From an uncultured Lachnoclostridium sp. (GTDB taxonomy: Bacteria; Bacillota; Clostridia; Lachnospirales; Lachnospiraceae): a stretch of DNA of 64,000 bases. A program made the position numbers and the translations under genes. The stretch spans positions 1 through 64,000 of the forward strand of contig CAMIWE010000001.1 in NCBI GenBank assembly GCA_946402335.1, in the 5' to 3' direction. This document shows, one piece after another, positions 1-8,899 of this stretch. Below the pieces are notes generated by a model that searched no databases, was not told the DNA's origin, and saw only the letters and a list, made by a program, of their open reading frames with translations. Each line of letters opens with the position of its first letter. Positions within the stretch are counted from its first letter, which is position 1.

Positions 1-598
1 TTCCGAAAAGGTCCTTGCTGAAATCCACTTTGCCGTCCTCGGTCTTCGGCAGGTCATTCATATTGAGCGTCGTAATCTTAAACATCTGGTCGGAACCTTC
101 ACAGTCCGCGCCCGTAATCAACGGCGTATGCACGTAAACATAACCTCTGTCCTGAAAATACGTATGAATCGCCATTGCGGCCACGCTTCGAATACGGAAT
201 ACCGCACTGAAGAGATTGGTTCTGGGGCGAAGATGCGCAACGGTACGAAGGTATTCTCTTGTATGCCGCTTCGGCTGAATGGGATAGTTCTCGGGGCAGT
301 CACCGAGAAGTGTAACGGCCGTTGCCTTCACCTCGAAAGGCTGCTGGTGCTCGGGCGTAAGAACCACGGTACCGGTCACCTGTACGCTCGAACCGACCCT
401 TATCTTGGAGATGTCCTCGAAATTACTAAGTCCCTGCTCGTAAACGACCTGCAGATTCTCGAAGAACGAACCGTCATTCACGTTAAGGAATCCAAACTGT
501 GCCTGTGCGCGGTTCGTGCGGACCCATGCGCATACGGTCACTTCTTTGGAAGCATACTCGGAAGTGTTTCCGAACAGCTCTTTAATTCTCGTTCTCAT
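1..598 (-). CDS. asnS: Asparaginyl-tRNA synthetase, N-terminal part (cut by window edge)
   Basis: This is the first ~199 codons of a class IIb aminoacyl-tRNA synthetase that charges tRNA-Asn in the cytoplasm. The N-terminus (MRTRIKELFGNTSEYASKEV) leads into the OB-fold anticodon-binding domain, with VCAWVRTNRAQAQFGFLNVND typical of AsnRS. The start of the catalytic core follows (HLRPRTNLFSAVFRIRS, then FFQDRGYVYVHTPLITGADC), and the Cys in the last stretch is common in AsnS. The ATG at 598 has AGGAG eight bases upstream. The frame stays open to base 1, so the C-terminal catalytic domain lies outside the window. AspS is the main alternative, but the motif wording fits AsnS better. Confidence 0.93.
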   Translation of the reverse strand, partial: MRTRIKELFGNTSEYASKEVTVCAWVRTNRAQAQFGFLNVNDGSFFENLQVVYEQGLSNFEDISKIRVGSSVQVTGTVVLTPEHQQPFEVKATAVTLLGDCPENYPIQPKRHTREYLRTVAHLRPRTNLFSAVFRIRSVAAMAIHTYFQDRGYVYVHTPLITGADCEGSDQMFKITTLNMNDLPKTEDGKVDFSKDLFG

Positions 599-678
599 CT
601 TGTTTCTCCTTGAAATTGAATTGCAGGCGGAATCGGACGTTCCCGTCCGTGTATACTTATCTGCTATAATATTTGCTA

Positions 679-707
679 ATTATATGCGTTTCTTCCGTAA
701 AATGCAA
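679..707 (-). promoter_or_regulatory. Promoter of asnS
   Basis: On the minus strand TTGCAT (707-702) and TATAAT (684-679) are separated by 17 bases. Transcription would start about 75 bases before the asnS ATG. The leader holds a small hairpin (CGGAC/GTCCG) but is too short for a T-box. Confidence 0.7.
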
Positions 708-833
708 GAGCGGATTTCCGAAGAAACCCTCGTGGCTGCGGGTTTTCCTTGACATATGCCCCTGCTCCCCACGAAAATGGTCTCAACATCCGGTAAATTC
801 ATATGAGTGATTATTGCAGGTGCCTGCGTATAG

Positions 834-839
834 TATAGT
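834..839 (+). promoter_or_regulatory. Possible -10 element before the ECF sigma gene
   Basis: TATAGT lies 28 bases before the ATG of the sigma factor gene. The hexamer 17 bases upstream (TTATTG, 811-816) matches the -35 consensus poorly. The gene may instead use an ECF-type autoregulated promoter that I cannot define. Confidence 0.3.
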
Positions 840-867
840 GAACACCGCTTAAGAAGGGAGGACCAAG

Positions 868-1443
868 ATGGACGAACAGCAGTTACTGGACCTGCTAAAG
901 ACCGACCCGGAACAGGGCATGCAGCAAATCATCCATGTTTACGGTCCTGCCGTGCACAAAATCTGCTCCGTATTACTCGCAGGGCGCCCTCGCGAGGAAA
1001 CGGAGGAGGTTGAGGCCGACGTTTTTGTGAAGTTATGGAAGAATCGGGAGAGAGTCCGGCTGAGTGAGAAATATTCCTTAAAAAGCTACCTCTTCGCAAT
1101 CGCACGAAACGCTTCCAAAGACCGGCTCCGAAGCCTTAAGCCGGAAATGCTTTCCCTCGACGCCGTCACGGACCTCGGAATCGAACCGGAATCTCCGGTC
1201 CGCCTCGAAGATCTCGCTGCAAAACGCTGGCTTCAGGAAGCCGTGACGTCTGCCGTTTCGGAGCTCGACGAACCGGCGCGGAGCATTTTCCGGGAGCGCT
1301 TCTATGAACAACGCTCCGTAAAGGAAATCGCGGCTCATCTGGATCTCCCCGAAAAGAAAGTGGAAAATATACTTCACCGCGGCAAATCAAAGCTTCGCTC
1401 GATTCTCGCGGAGAAAGGAGTCACCTCTTATGAAGAATCTTAA
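868..1443 (+). CDS. ECF-type RNA polymerase sigma factor
   Basis: A 191-residue sigma-70 family factor of the extracytoplasmic-function type, which redirects RNA polymerase to a stress or envelope regulon. Region 2 spans about residues 24-95 (EADVFVKLWKN, YLFAIARNASKDRLRS). Region 4 spans about 128-182, with the helix-turn-helix RSVKEIAAHLDLPEKKVENI. There is no region 3, as expected for ECF factors. AGGGAGG lies six bases before the ATG. The stop codon overlaps the start of the next gene by 14 bases, which suggests translational coupling to its probable anti-sigma partner. The exact ECF subgroup cannot be told from the sequence alone. Confidence 0.93.
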   Translation: MDEQQLLDLLKTDPEQGMQQIIHVYGPAVHKICSVLLAGRPREETEEVEADVFVKLWKNRERVRLSEKYSLKSYLFAIARNASKDRLRSLKPEMLSLDAVTDLGIEPESPVRLEDLAAKRWLQEAVTSAVSELDEPARSIFRERFYEQRSVKEIAAHLDLPEKKVENILHRGKSKLRSILAEKGVTSYEES

Positions 1444-2614
1444 CAACGATAACATCGCTCAGGACCAGTCACATGAAGACTTTTTTGACCGACTGCCGAC
1501 TGCGGAGGAGGCCGAACGGATGGAGGTTGAGGCAGGCGTTACGGACACCGTGGCTTTCAACGAACAGGCGGTAACCGCTCTCGCGCTAGCCGGCATGAAG
1601 AACGATTCCGTAAAGCCGCAAACTTCATCCCCTCGAAGGAAAGGGCGACGGGTCTTTCGCACAGTCCTTATCGCTGCCGCTCTTGCCGTACTTCTCGCGA
1701 CCTCCCTTTGCGTGGCGGCTATGATTGCTTACGACGTGCGCTTCACGCAGCTGATCGGACTCGAGGGCACCATGAAAGAACTGGAGAACGGATATGTGGA
1801 ACTCGGTCTCACTTCGGAAATTGACGGCTTGAATATTTCACTTGTGGATGCTATCGGCGATTCCCGCACGCAATGGGTGGAAATCCGTACGAATTTCAAA
1901 CTTCCCGAAGGCACCCCGGACGGTTTCTTCAGCAACCTCACCTATAAACAATTTGAGTCTATGTGGATTTTAAGGGATTTTGATGTCAGCTATTACGAAG
2001 GATCTCTTCTGGAAACCTTAAAATCCGATACCGACTGCAAGGAGTACTATTACAATACTTTATTACGCAAAAAAGGCGTTCCCGCCTCATGTTCTTTCCA
2101 GATTTTCGCTCGTGACGGTTATTTATGGTATCTTGTTGAACTGACTCTTTTAGAAGATACCAACGTGAACCGCGGTTTTGTCCATATGCTACTCTACTTC
2201 AATACGGACAACCTGGAACAATGGCCGGTGGAGTTTAACTGGCGCAACAATTATACGGCCAAAGAGAAGACATTCCGGCCGAATCAGAAAGCCGACAGCG
2301 TGATAGTAAAACAGATTTCTCTGACTTCCACCAAAATGTATATTTCCTACGACGGGGTACGAAGCGGGTTCTGTCTGAATTCCGTAACCCTCTCAGACGG
2401 AACCGTTATTCCGGTCCAGACTTCCGATCAGGATCCTGACGGTTGGGACGGCTGGATTGATAACGGAATCAATTACTCCAAGGATTTATATTACCGGAAT
2501 TATTCGCTTGTTCCGGGGAAGTCCTTTAAGACTCCGGCCGATATGACCGCGCTGATTCCCGCGGACGACATCGTTTCCGTAACTATCAACGGCGTCGAGA
2601 TTAAGCTGCGGTAA
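1430..2614 (+). CDS. Probable membrane anti-sigma factor (DUF4179-like)
   Basis: A 394-residue single-pass membrane protein. An acidic N-terminal segment of about 75 residues is followed by a basic stretch (SSPRRKGRRVFRT) and one membrane helix (about 80-103, VLIAAALAVLLATSLCVAAM). Then comes a ~290-residue extracellular domain rich in Tyr, Trp and Asp. Overlap with the ECF sigma gene and this topology match anti-sigma regulators of Clostridia that hold the sigma factor at the membrane with a short cytoplasmic domain. The C-terminal domain resembles the DUF4179 type, but I base this on layout more than on a signature. The ATG lies inside the end of the sigma gene, after GAGAAAGGAG. Confidence 0.72.
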   Translation: MKNLNNDNIAQDQSHEDFFDRLPTAEEAERMEVEAGVTDTVAFNEQAVTALALAGMKNDSVKPQTSSPRRKGRRVFRTVLIAAALAVLLATSLCVAAMIAYDVRFTQLIGLEGTMKELENGYVELGLTSEIDGLNISLVDAIGDSRTQWVEIRTNFKLPEGTPDGFFSNLTYKQFESMWILRDFDVSYYEGSLLETLKSDTDCKEYYYNTLLRKKGVPASCSFQIFARDGYLWYLVELTLLEDTNVNRGFVHMLLYFNTDNLEQWPVEFNWRNNYTAKEKTFRPNQKADSVIVKQISLTSTKMYISYDGVRSGFCLNSVTLSDGTVIPVQTSDQDPDGWDGWIDNGINYSKDLYYRNYSLVPGKSFKTPADMTALIPADDIVSVTINGVEIKLR

Positions 2615-2655
2615 ACCTGCGGAAAATCCCATAAAGCACGACTTAACGTAAAAAA

Positions 2656-2690
2656 GCGTCCTCCGGTAATCCGGGGGACGCTTTCTGTTG
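2656..2690. terminator. Bidirectional terminator between convergent genes
   Basis: An 11-bp inverted repeat (GCGTCCTCCGG/CCGGGGGACGC, one mismatch, loop TAAT) is flanked by AAAAA on the left and TTT on the right. It can stop both the sigma/anti-sigma operon and the minus-strand EAL gene. Confidence 0.85.
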
Positions 2691-2697
2691 TTCTTCT

Positions 2698-5469
2698 TTA
2701 TGCAGAAGGCAGAATCTGCTTCTTCAAATATTTGTTTTCGAACTCCTCAAGCGGAATCGGACGCTCAAACAGGAATCCCTGCGCGGTCGTGAAACCGCAG
2801 TCCGAAAGGAAATCGGCCTGTTCCTTTGTTTCCACGCCTTCAAAAACCGCTTCCTTCTTTACGGAGGAAATCATATCGCACATGCAGCGGACATAGTTCT
2901 GCTCCATCTCGGAGTTGCCGATGCGCTGCAGGAAGGAACGTCCGATCTTAACAATATTGACCGGTGCATTGATCAGCATGGAAAGGGATTCCTTACCGGA
3001 ACCGAAATCATCAAGCGTGATCCGGAAACCGCGGTTCTGGAGGTCACGGATGGAATCGGCCGTGCCTTCCTTCTCCGCAAGGAGCATTTCCTCGTTTACT
3101 TCGATCTCAATGTATTTGCTCTCCACGCCGTACTGCTCGGCGAGACGGCTGATCCGCTCGTCGAACTTCTGGAAGCTCTGGTTGTTCTTGCTGAAGTTTA
3201 CGGAAATCGGTACCAGCTTCATGCCCTGCTTCTTCCAATCCTGCAAAGCCTGCAGCACATTGGTATAAATACAGAAGTCGAGGTCGGTAACATGGCCGGT
3301 CTTTTCAAGAATCGGCACGAAATCCGCCGGGTAGCGGTAAGTACCGTCGTCCGTAAGCCAGCGGGCAAGCGCTTCGGCGCCGATCAGCTCCTGGGTCTCA
3401 AGGGAGAACTTCGGCTGGAAGAATACTTCAATCCGGTTATTCTTGATTGCGTTCTGAATCTCACCGGCAATCGTCTGCTCATGGTTACGCTGTCTGCGGA
3501 GTTCCTCCGTATAGATCACATACGGATTGTCCTGGCCGTTCTTGGCCTGCTTTCTTGCAAGGTTCGCGTTATCCATCGCAAGCGGGATATCGTGGTCGTT
3601 CTTCTTTAAGAAGTACACGCCACTTGAGAGCTGGATGTCAATACCGGGATAAGCCTTCATCTGATGCTCAACGAATACCTTGGACCAGCTGCGGAGTTTC
3701 GCGATAACCTGATCCTTCGACTCGCCGTTTACATAGATAAGGAAATAGTCCGAATGGATTCTGCAGGCAAAGCACTTCTTGCCTTTGCGCTGGAACATTG
3801 CGGCAAATTCCCGGAGCATCCGGTCACCTGCCGGATAGCCGTATTTTTCGTTAATATACGAGAAATCATTGATATCGCAGTAGATAACCGCATGAACTGC
3901 GTCCATTTCCGGATCGGAGAGCGTCTCCTGCAACCGCGCGCGAAACGCGGTACGGTTATAAAGTCCGGTCAGACGGTCCGTGGAGGACAGACGGTTGATC
4001 AGCATACGGTCGTTGGTGCGCTCCTTACGGATCTTGCGCTCTTCGTCAATCTGCTCGATACGGCCGTAGATATGGGAAACCTTGCCCTGCTCGTCCTTGG
4101 CCGCCAGCAGGATCACTCTGCACCAGCGGTATTCCTTGCCGTCAATCTTCAGGCGGACTTCTCCTTTGGCGCTGTCACCGGTCGCCTGCGTATTCTCCAA
4201 AAGGGCAACGCAGGAATCGTAATCCTCTTCAAAGACGAATTTCTTTAAGAGATTCTTCTCCATGAAACGCGTGATGATGCTGTCCGTTCCGAGGGCCGTA
4301 GCCAGCTTGGTCGGCAGGTTGATGCGGTCGTCTGCGACACTGTAGCCGAACTGGATGTCATCGGAGGTTTCCTCGAGCTGACGGTAATGGTCCAGCTGAT
4401 GCTTCATCGACATCTCGGCATTAATACGCTTCGTGATTTCGGTAAATGCGCAGCTGATGATATTGGTTCCGTCTTCGCCGCGGCTTACCACAAGGGCATT
4501 GCAGTGTACCCACGTAACGCTTCCGTCGAAGCGGTTCACACGGAACTCCGCCTCATGGACGGTTTCGGGCTCTGCCTTCGGATCGAAAAGGCGGGCAACG
4601 TTCTTCACGTCGTCGGGAGCCACGATCTCGGTCAGATAATTGTTATGAATCGACGCAAACTGCTCCGCGGTATGGCCGATAATCTTATAAAAGGCTTCAT
4701 TGGCGTAATAAATCTCGGGTACGTTTTCATGGGAAACGCGGCCCTGGAACTCAAATACGGAAACACCGACCGGAAGCGTCGTAAGAAGGCTGTTCACCTG
4801 GCGCTTGCGGAGCATTTCCCCAGTCAGCTGGGTAATCGTGATATCGAACAGGCCGTTCTTCATCATCTTCTTCTGGCGGCGTACGAAGCACTGTACCGAT
4901 ACGACCTGTCCTTCGGCCGTCATGATGCGGTGCTCCATGCAGACTACCATCTGCTTGCGGATCTTCTCATCGAGGATTCTGCGAACCGTCTCCCGGTCAT
5001 CCTTATAGACAAGCGCCAGATAATCGGCCGTCGCGCCGTCCTTACGGTGTACGCCGAACATTTCCTCCACGCCGGCATCGCAGTCCACGATCGTGTACCG
5101 CGGGTCATCCTTTACTGTGCAGGTCCCGAAGTATACCTGGCGGGCATAGCCGTGTCCGGTCGGAATGCTCTTCGCGGAGCTGTCGCCCATCATCGACGTC
5201 AGGTAGGAAAGAAATTCCTCCTCTGCGGCAAATGTATTGAAAATCAGTTTCTTCGCACGTACATGCGACATGCAGATAAAAAGACATGAAAGGAAAATCG
5301 ACCACGTTAACGGATATGCCCCTCGTTCAATGGAACTGACCGTCTGTCTCGTGATTCCGATCTTCGCTCCGAATTCTTCCTGTGACTGCTTCATGGCCTT
5401 ACGGTAAACCGCCAGGTTCGCCGCAAAAATCTCAAGCAGTCTCTTCTTTTCATTTGCATCCAAATTCAT
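2698..5469 (-). CDS. XRE helix-turn-helix / PAS / GGDEF / EAL signalling protein
   Basis: A 923-residue protein predicted to degrade, and possibly sense, cyclic-di-GMP. An XRE-type helix-turn-helix occupies about residues 13-60 (QEEFGAKIGITRQTVSSIE). PAS-like domains follow at about 115-220, 228-345 and 360-480. A GGDEF domain at about 500-655 has RIHSDYF in place of the RxGGDEF loop, so cyclase activity is unlikely. The EAL domain (about 670-915) keeps the expected catalytic residues: GAEALARW, SVNFS, EIEVNEE, DDFGSG, the Lys of VKIG, FEGVET and QGF. The Asp that usually follows that Lys is Gly here. AGGGGA lies nine bases before the ATG. It follows galK by 79 bases on the same strand. A DNA-binding head on a phosphodiesterase suggests direct coupling of c-di-GMP to transcription. 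Confidence 0.92.
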   Translation of the reverse strand: MNLDANEKKRLLEIFAANLAVYRKAMKQSQEEFGAKIGITRQTVSSIERGAYPLTWSIFLSCLFICMSHVRAKKLIFNTFAAEEEFLSYLTSMMGDSSAKSIPTGHGYARQVYFGTCTVKDDPRYTIVDCDAGVEEMFGVHRKDGATADYLALVYKDDRETVRRILDEKIRKQMVVCMEHRIMTAEGQVVSVQCFVRRQKKMMKNGLFDITITQLTGEMLRKRQVNSLLTTLPVGVSVFEFQGRVSHENVPEIYYANEAFYKIIGHTAEQFASIHNNYLTEIVAPDDVKNVARLFDPKAEPETVHEAEFRVNRFDGSVTWVHCNALVVSRGEDGTNIISCAFTEITKRINAEMSMKHQLDHYRQLEETSDDIQFGYSVADDRINLPTKLATALGTDSIITRFMEKNLLKKFVFEEDYDSCVALLENTQATGDSAKGEVRLKIDGKEYRWCRVILLAAKDEQGKVSHIYGRIEQIDEERKIRKERTNDRMLINRLSSTDRLTGLYNRTAFRARLQETLSDPEMDAVHAVIYCDINDFSYINEKYGYPAGDRMLREFAAMFQRKGKKCFACRIHSDYFLIYVNGESKDQVIAKLRSWSKVFVEHQMKAYPGIDIQLSSGVYFLKKNDHDIPLAMDNANLARKQAKNGQDNPYVIYTEELRRQRNHEQTIAGEIQNAIKNNRIEVFFQPKFSLETQELIGAEALARWLTDDGTYRYPADFVPILEKTGHVTDLDFCIYTNVLQALQDWKKQGMKLVPISVNFSKNNQSFQKFDERISRLAEQYGVESKYIEIEVNEEMLLAEKEGTADSIRDLQNRGFRITLDDFGSGKESLSMLINAPVNIVKIGRSFLQRIGNSEMEQNYVRCMCDMISSVKKEAVFEGVETKEQADFLSDCGFTTAQGFLFERPIPLEEFENKYLKKQILPSA

Positions 5470-5548
5470 CTTTCATATTCCCCTTCCGATGGTGTGGCGC
5501 CGTTGCGCCCCTGTCTTATTCTCTTTTCTTACGCATTCCCCCGTCGGG

Positions 5549-6709
5549 CTATCCGATTCTTGACGGCCCGTCGCCGGTCTCGGCGATATAAAACGTCGGC
5601 TCATAGCCGATCTTTTCGCGGTAGGTCTTTCCGATTGCATCCATCACAACCGGCAGATACTCTTCTTTTACAAGGCTGACTGCACAGCCTCCGAAGCCCG
5701 CTCCGGTCATTCTGGCGCCGATTACGCCTTCCTGCTCCCATGCGGCTTCCACCAGCGTGTCAAGCTCCGGTCCGGTAACTTCGTAATCCCGCCGAAGAGA
5801 CACATGCGACTCATTCATAAGCCTTCCGAACTCCGGAATATCCCCTGCCCGCAGTGCTTCCGCAGCGCGGATGGTACGGCGGTTCTCAAACACCGCATGT
5901 CTGGCCCGCTTCATGCAGACCTGCGACCGGATCATGTCCGAATACAGGACGAATCCTTCCTCATCGAGATCCCCGAGAGTCTTAATATCGACGGCCCTCT
6001 GCAGGTCCCGGAGAGCGCTTTCGCACTCGGCGCGCCGCTCGTTGTATTTGGAATCGCCGAGCCCGCGCTTCTTATTCGTATTCATGATCAGGATCTTAAC
6101 CCCGTCCAGTTTCAGCGGAGCATATTCGTATTGCAGAGTTGCCGTATCCAAAAAGATTGCGCTGTCCTTTCGGCCCATGGCAATCGCAAACTGGTCCATA
6201 ATTCCGCAGTTCACGCCGATGAATTCGTTCTCGGCCCGCTGTCCGATCTTCGCATTGGCAATTCCGTCAAAGTCGAAACCGAACAGGTCCTTTAAAATAT
6301 ACCCTGTCAGCACCTCGATAGAAGCCGAGGAGGACAGTCCCGAGGAATTGGGAATCGTGCCGTAGTAGAGAATATCCATTCCCTGCTCTGCCCGGTATCC
6401 CTCCTGCGCCGCCGTCAGGATCACGCCCCGCGGATAATTGGAAAATCCCAGTTCTTTTCGGTATTCCTTATCATCCAGAGTCGACTCTAAAATGCCGGCT
6501 TCCGGAAAATTCATCGAATAAAACCGCAGCCTCCGGTCCTCCCTGCGTCTCGCGCAGGCATACGTCCCGATGGTCAGGGCGCATGGAAATACATGGCCCC
6601 CGTTATAATCCGTATGTTCTCCGATCAGATTCACACGTCCGGGCGCAAAGTACTCCCGGATTTCGCCGCCTGCACCAAACACGCGGACAAATTCCTGTTT
6701 CAAATCCAT
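5549..6709 (-). CDS. galK: Galactokinase
   Basis: A GHMP-family kinase that phosphorylates galactose at C1 in the Leloir pathway. The galactokinase signature GRVNLIGEHTDYNGG is near residue 24, the phosphate-binding motif IPNSSGLSSSASIE is near 120, and the third GHMP motif RMTGAGFGGCAVSL is near 340. At about 386 residues it has normal length. AAGGA lies six bases before the ATG at 6709; a second in-frame ATG two codons upstream (6715) has no spacing from that site. It sits between two c-di-GMP signalling genes, and its upstream neighbour carries a LacI-type sugar-binding domain. No galT or galE lies in the window. Confidence 0.96.
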   Translation of the reverse strand: MDLKQEFVRVFGAGGEIREYFAPGRVNLIGEHTDYNGGHVFPCALTIGTYACARRREDRRLRFYSMNFPEAGILESTLDDKEYRKELGFSNYPRGVILTAAQEGYRAEQGMDILYYGTIPNSSGLSSSASIEVLTGYILKDLFGFDFDGIANAKIGQRAENEFIGVNCGIMDQFAIAMGRKDSAIFLDTATLQYEYAPLKLDGVKILIMNTNKKRGLGDSKYNERRAECESALRDLQRAVDIKTLGDLDEEGFVLYSDMIRSQVCMKRARHAVFENRRTIRAAEALRAGDIPEFGRLMNESHVSLRRDYEVTGPELDTLVEAAWEQEGVIGARMTGAGFGGCAVSLVKEEYLPVVMDAIGKTYREKIGYEPTFYIAETGDGPSRIG

Positions 6710-6756
6710 ATACATTCCTTACCGCGGGCAATCATAAAAACCGCCTTATCCGCGGA

Positions 6757-8694
6757 TCACTCTTTCTTTTTCGTTTCATCCGGCATCTCACGGATGATCT
6801 TGCGCGTCGCGCGTCGCGCGTTCTTTTCTTCATACATGCGGTTGTCGCTGAGGGTCAGCCATTCGCCGAGCGAACGGTTCTCCTTCGTGTCGACAATCAC
6901 GTAGCCAACGCTGGCCTGCACAATATAAGGCCTTCCGGAACGGCGGTTGTAATCCTCCAAAAACGCCGTAAACCGGTTCCGGTATTCGATTACCATGTCC
7001 TCATCGTAATCCACCGCAAGCATCTGGAATTCGTCGCCGCCGACACGGAAACACTGTTCTCCCGCATAACAGGCCGCCGACATCGCATTGGCGATTGCCT
7101 TAAGCGCAAGATCGCCGTACATATGTCCGAACGTATCGTTGATATCCTTCAGACCGTCCATGTCAATTCCGACAATTGCCATCGGCTTATGCTTCCGAAC
7201 AGCCGTCTCGTACATGGATTCGCATTTCTGCTCAAATCCGCGACGGTTTGCAAGCCCGGTCAGAACATCGCTGACATACAGCCGGCGAAGCTCCGTGATC
7301 AGCGCTTCCTTCTTCATGTTGGAGCGGATTTCCTCGAGTGCCGTACAAATATTCGTAATGAAGCACTGGAAGAACAGATTCGGCGTATCATCGTTATAAA
7401 ACGTCATGATTCCGTAACCGAGACAGGCATCATGATAATGTAACGGCACGATATAATAGCCGCACGGATCGTCACTGACGTATTCCTCCGGCAGGATTTC
7501 GCTGATCTCAAAAACATGGTCGACATGCCCTAACAGACGGTTCTCGCTGATGGCCGTGCGAAGGTGCATCATCGGTGTAAAGCCTTTGAATTCCTCCGAA
7601 TCCTGGGCGCGCCAGTCGTAATCGTTCAGGATCACATAGAAATCCCGGATATTTTCGTTCTGGTTGGCAAAGGAATAGATGACGTTGTTCAGTTCGTCAA
7701 CGTCCTTCGCTTTCTCTGCGTTAATGCTCATGAACATCGACTGCATCAGATACCCTCTGGAACGCTGGTCGGCGTCAAAGTAGCGGCGGACGGATTTTTC
7801 AAACTGGAAGGAATTTCTGGAGCCGCATCCGCAGGATTCCCGAATCACGACATGACTCGTGATATAGGTAATCTCCGGAACCTTCTCGCCTTCTTCCAAA
7901 AGCCGCACGGCTTCCACCGCGCGCTCCGCCATCTCGCGTACATTAACACGGACCGAAGTTAACGTCGGTACCGTTGCATCGGTTTCGGAAATATCGTCAA
8001 ATCCGGTCACCGCGATATCCTGCGGCACACGGATGCCTCTTCTCTGCAATTCGTTAATGACGGAAATCGCCATATAGTCGTTGGCGCATACAATAACCTC
8101 CGGCCATTTCTGTCGGCCCGTCAGCAGATAATCAATTGCTCCGGGACCGGCATCACGCCAGAAGTTTCCGTAATAAATGTCTTCGGTGTCGATCTGCAGG
8201 CCGTGCTCTTCCATGACTCTTAAAAAGCAAGCCAGACGGGCCTGGGCGTCAACATGCTCCCGCGGGCCGTTGACGAAGCAGAAATCCTTATAACCGTGTT
8301 CCTCGATCAGATGCGTTGTGATTCCTTCCATGGAATTCTGGTCATCGATCAGAATATTGGTGAACCCTTCCACGTAACGCCGCACGCTGACAACCGGACA
8401 GGTCGCCTTTTCCCTGACCAGTTCGAGAATCCGCTCGGCAACCGAATGGGTTTCGAACGTATCGATTGCCAGAATGATTCCGTTAAATTCCGTAAAATCG
8501 GGAAGATCGATCACATATGCTTCCCCGATATCGTATGCTTCGTTGTTTCCGTATTTGCCGAAACAGGAGTATACCAGGGCATAGTAGCCGTATTCGCGCG
8601 CTTTGGCCACAAGCCGGTTGAGCAAAATATACTGATACTCCGCGGAACTTCGGGAGATGAGTATCGCAATTTTTTTCTTCTGCCCGAGATTCAT
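6757..8694 (-). CDS. LacI-type sugar-binding domain fused to GGDEF diguanylate cyclase
   Basis: About 645 residues. The N-terminal ~300 residues form a LacI/GalR-type periplasmic-binding fold (IAILISRSSAEYQYILLNRL, VIVCANDYMAISVINELQRR, IAVTGFDDI) but without the DNA-binding helix-turn-helix. A Cys-containing linker (ESCGCGSRNS) and a middle sensory region (about 300-470) follow. The C-terminal GGDEF domain (about 485-640) has an intact active loop (FRVGGDEF), so it should make c-di-GMP. There is no signal peptide, so ligand sensing is cytoplasmic. The start at 8694 has GGAGG six bases upstream; a longer frame begins nine codons earlier without one. It lies 47 bases upstream of galK and probably shares its transcript. 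Confidence 0.9.
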   Translation of the reverse strand: MNLGQKKKIAILISRSSAEYQYILLNRLVAKAREYGYYALVYSCFGKYGNNEAYDIGEAYVIDLPDFTEFNGIILAIDTFETHSVAERILELVREKATCPVVSVRRYVEGFTNILIDDQNSMEGITTHLIEEHGYKDFCFVNGPREHVDAQARLACFLRVMEEHGLQIDTEDIYYGNFWRDAGPGAIDYLLTGRQKWPEVIVCANDYMAISVINELQRRGIRVPQDIAVTGFDDISETDATVPTLTSVRVNVREMAERAVEAVRLLEEGEKVPEITYITSHVVIRESCGCGSRNSFQFEKSVRRYFDADQRSRGYLMQSMFMSINAEKAKDVDELNNVIYSFANQNENIRDFYVILNDYDWRAQDSEEFKGFTPMMHLRTAISENRLLGHVDHVFEISEILPEEYVSDDPCGYYIVPLHYHDACLGYGIMTFYNDDTPNLFFQCFITNICTALEEIRSNMKKEALITELRRLYVSDVLTGLANRRGFEQKCESMYETAVRKHKPMAIVGIDMDGLKDINDTFGHMYGDLALKAIANAMSAACYAGEQCFRVGGDEFQMLAVDYDEDMVIEYRNRFTAFLEDYNRRSGRPYIVQASVGYVIVDTKENRSLGEWLTLSDNRMYEEKNARRATRKIIREMPDETKKKE

Positions 8695-8740
8695 TTTATC
8701 CTCCGTTTTATACCGGTTCAAACAATAAATGCCGGAAAAT

Positions 8741-8756
8741 ATGCAAAACCATGCAT
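8741..8756. promoter_or_regulatory. Small inverted repeat in the sensor-GGDEF leader (possible operator)
   Basis: ATGCA and TGCAT are perfect inverted arms separated by six bases, between the predicted -10 box and the start of the sugar-sensor/GGDEF gene. The position suits a repressor site, but five-base arms can occur by chance. Confidence 0.25.
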
Positions 8757-8769
8757 AATCTCACAATGT

Positions 8770-8798
8770 ATTTTACTATGGAAAGCAGCAAATTACAA
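8770..8798 (-). promoter_or_regulatory. Promoter of the sensor-galK-EAL group
   Basis: On the minus strand TTGTAA (8798-8793) and TAAAAT (8775-8770) are spaced by 17 bases, about 75 bases before the ATG. It is back to back with the tadA promoter in an A/T-rich spacer. Confidence 0.65.
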
Positions 8799-8837
8799 CT
8801 TTAAAAACATAATTTTTACAATTTTTTGCAATAAAAG

Positions 8838-8866
8838 TATACATTTTCATTTTCCGATGGTATACT
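8838..8866 (+). promoter_or_regulatory. Promoter of tadA
   Basis: TATACA (8838-8843) and TATACT (8861-8866) are separated by 17 bases. Transcription would begin about 8873, giving a short leader that just includes the ribosome site. Confidence 0.55.
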
Positions 8867-8899
8867 GGGTAAAAAAAGTAGTTGACAAGAGGTATCAGA

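Noticed and set aside
599-700. T-box leader for asnS
   Set aside because: The transcript leader from the predicted promoter is about 75 bases, too short for a T-box, and no AGGGTGGNACCGCG motif is seen.
4387-5289. Open frame of about 300 codons on the plus strand opposite the EAL gene
   Set aside because: It is fully inside the clear XRE-PAS-GGDEF-EAL gene, with no ribosome site and unnatural composition.
8882-8887. Perfect TTGACA just before tadA
   Set aside because: No -10 box lies 16-18 bases downstream, and it sits between the better promoter and the ribosome site.
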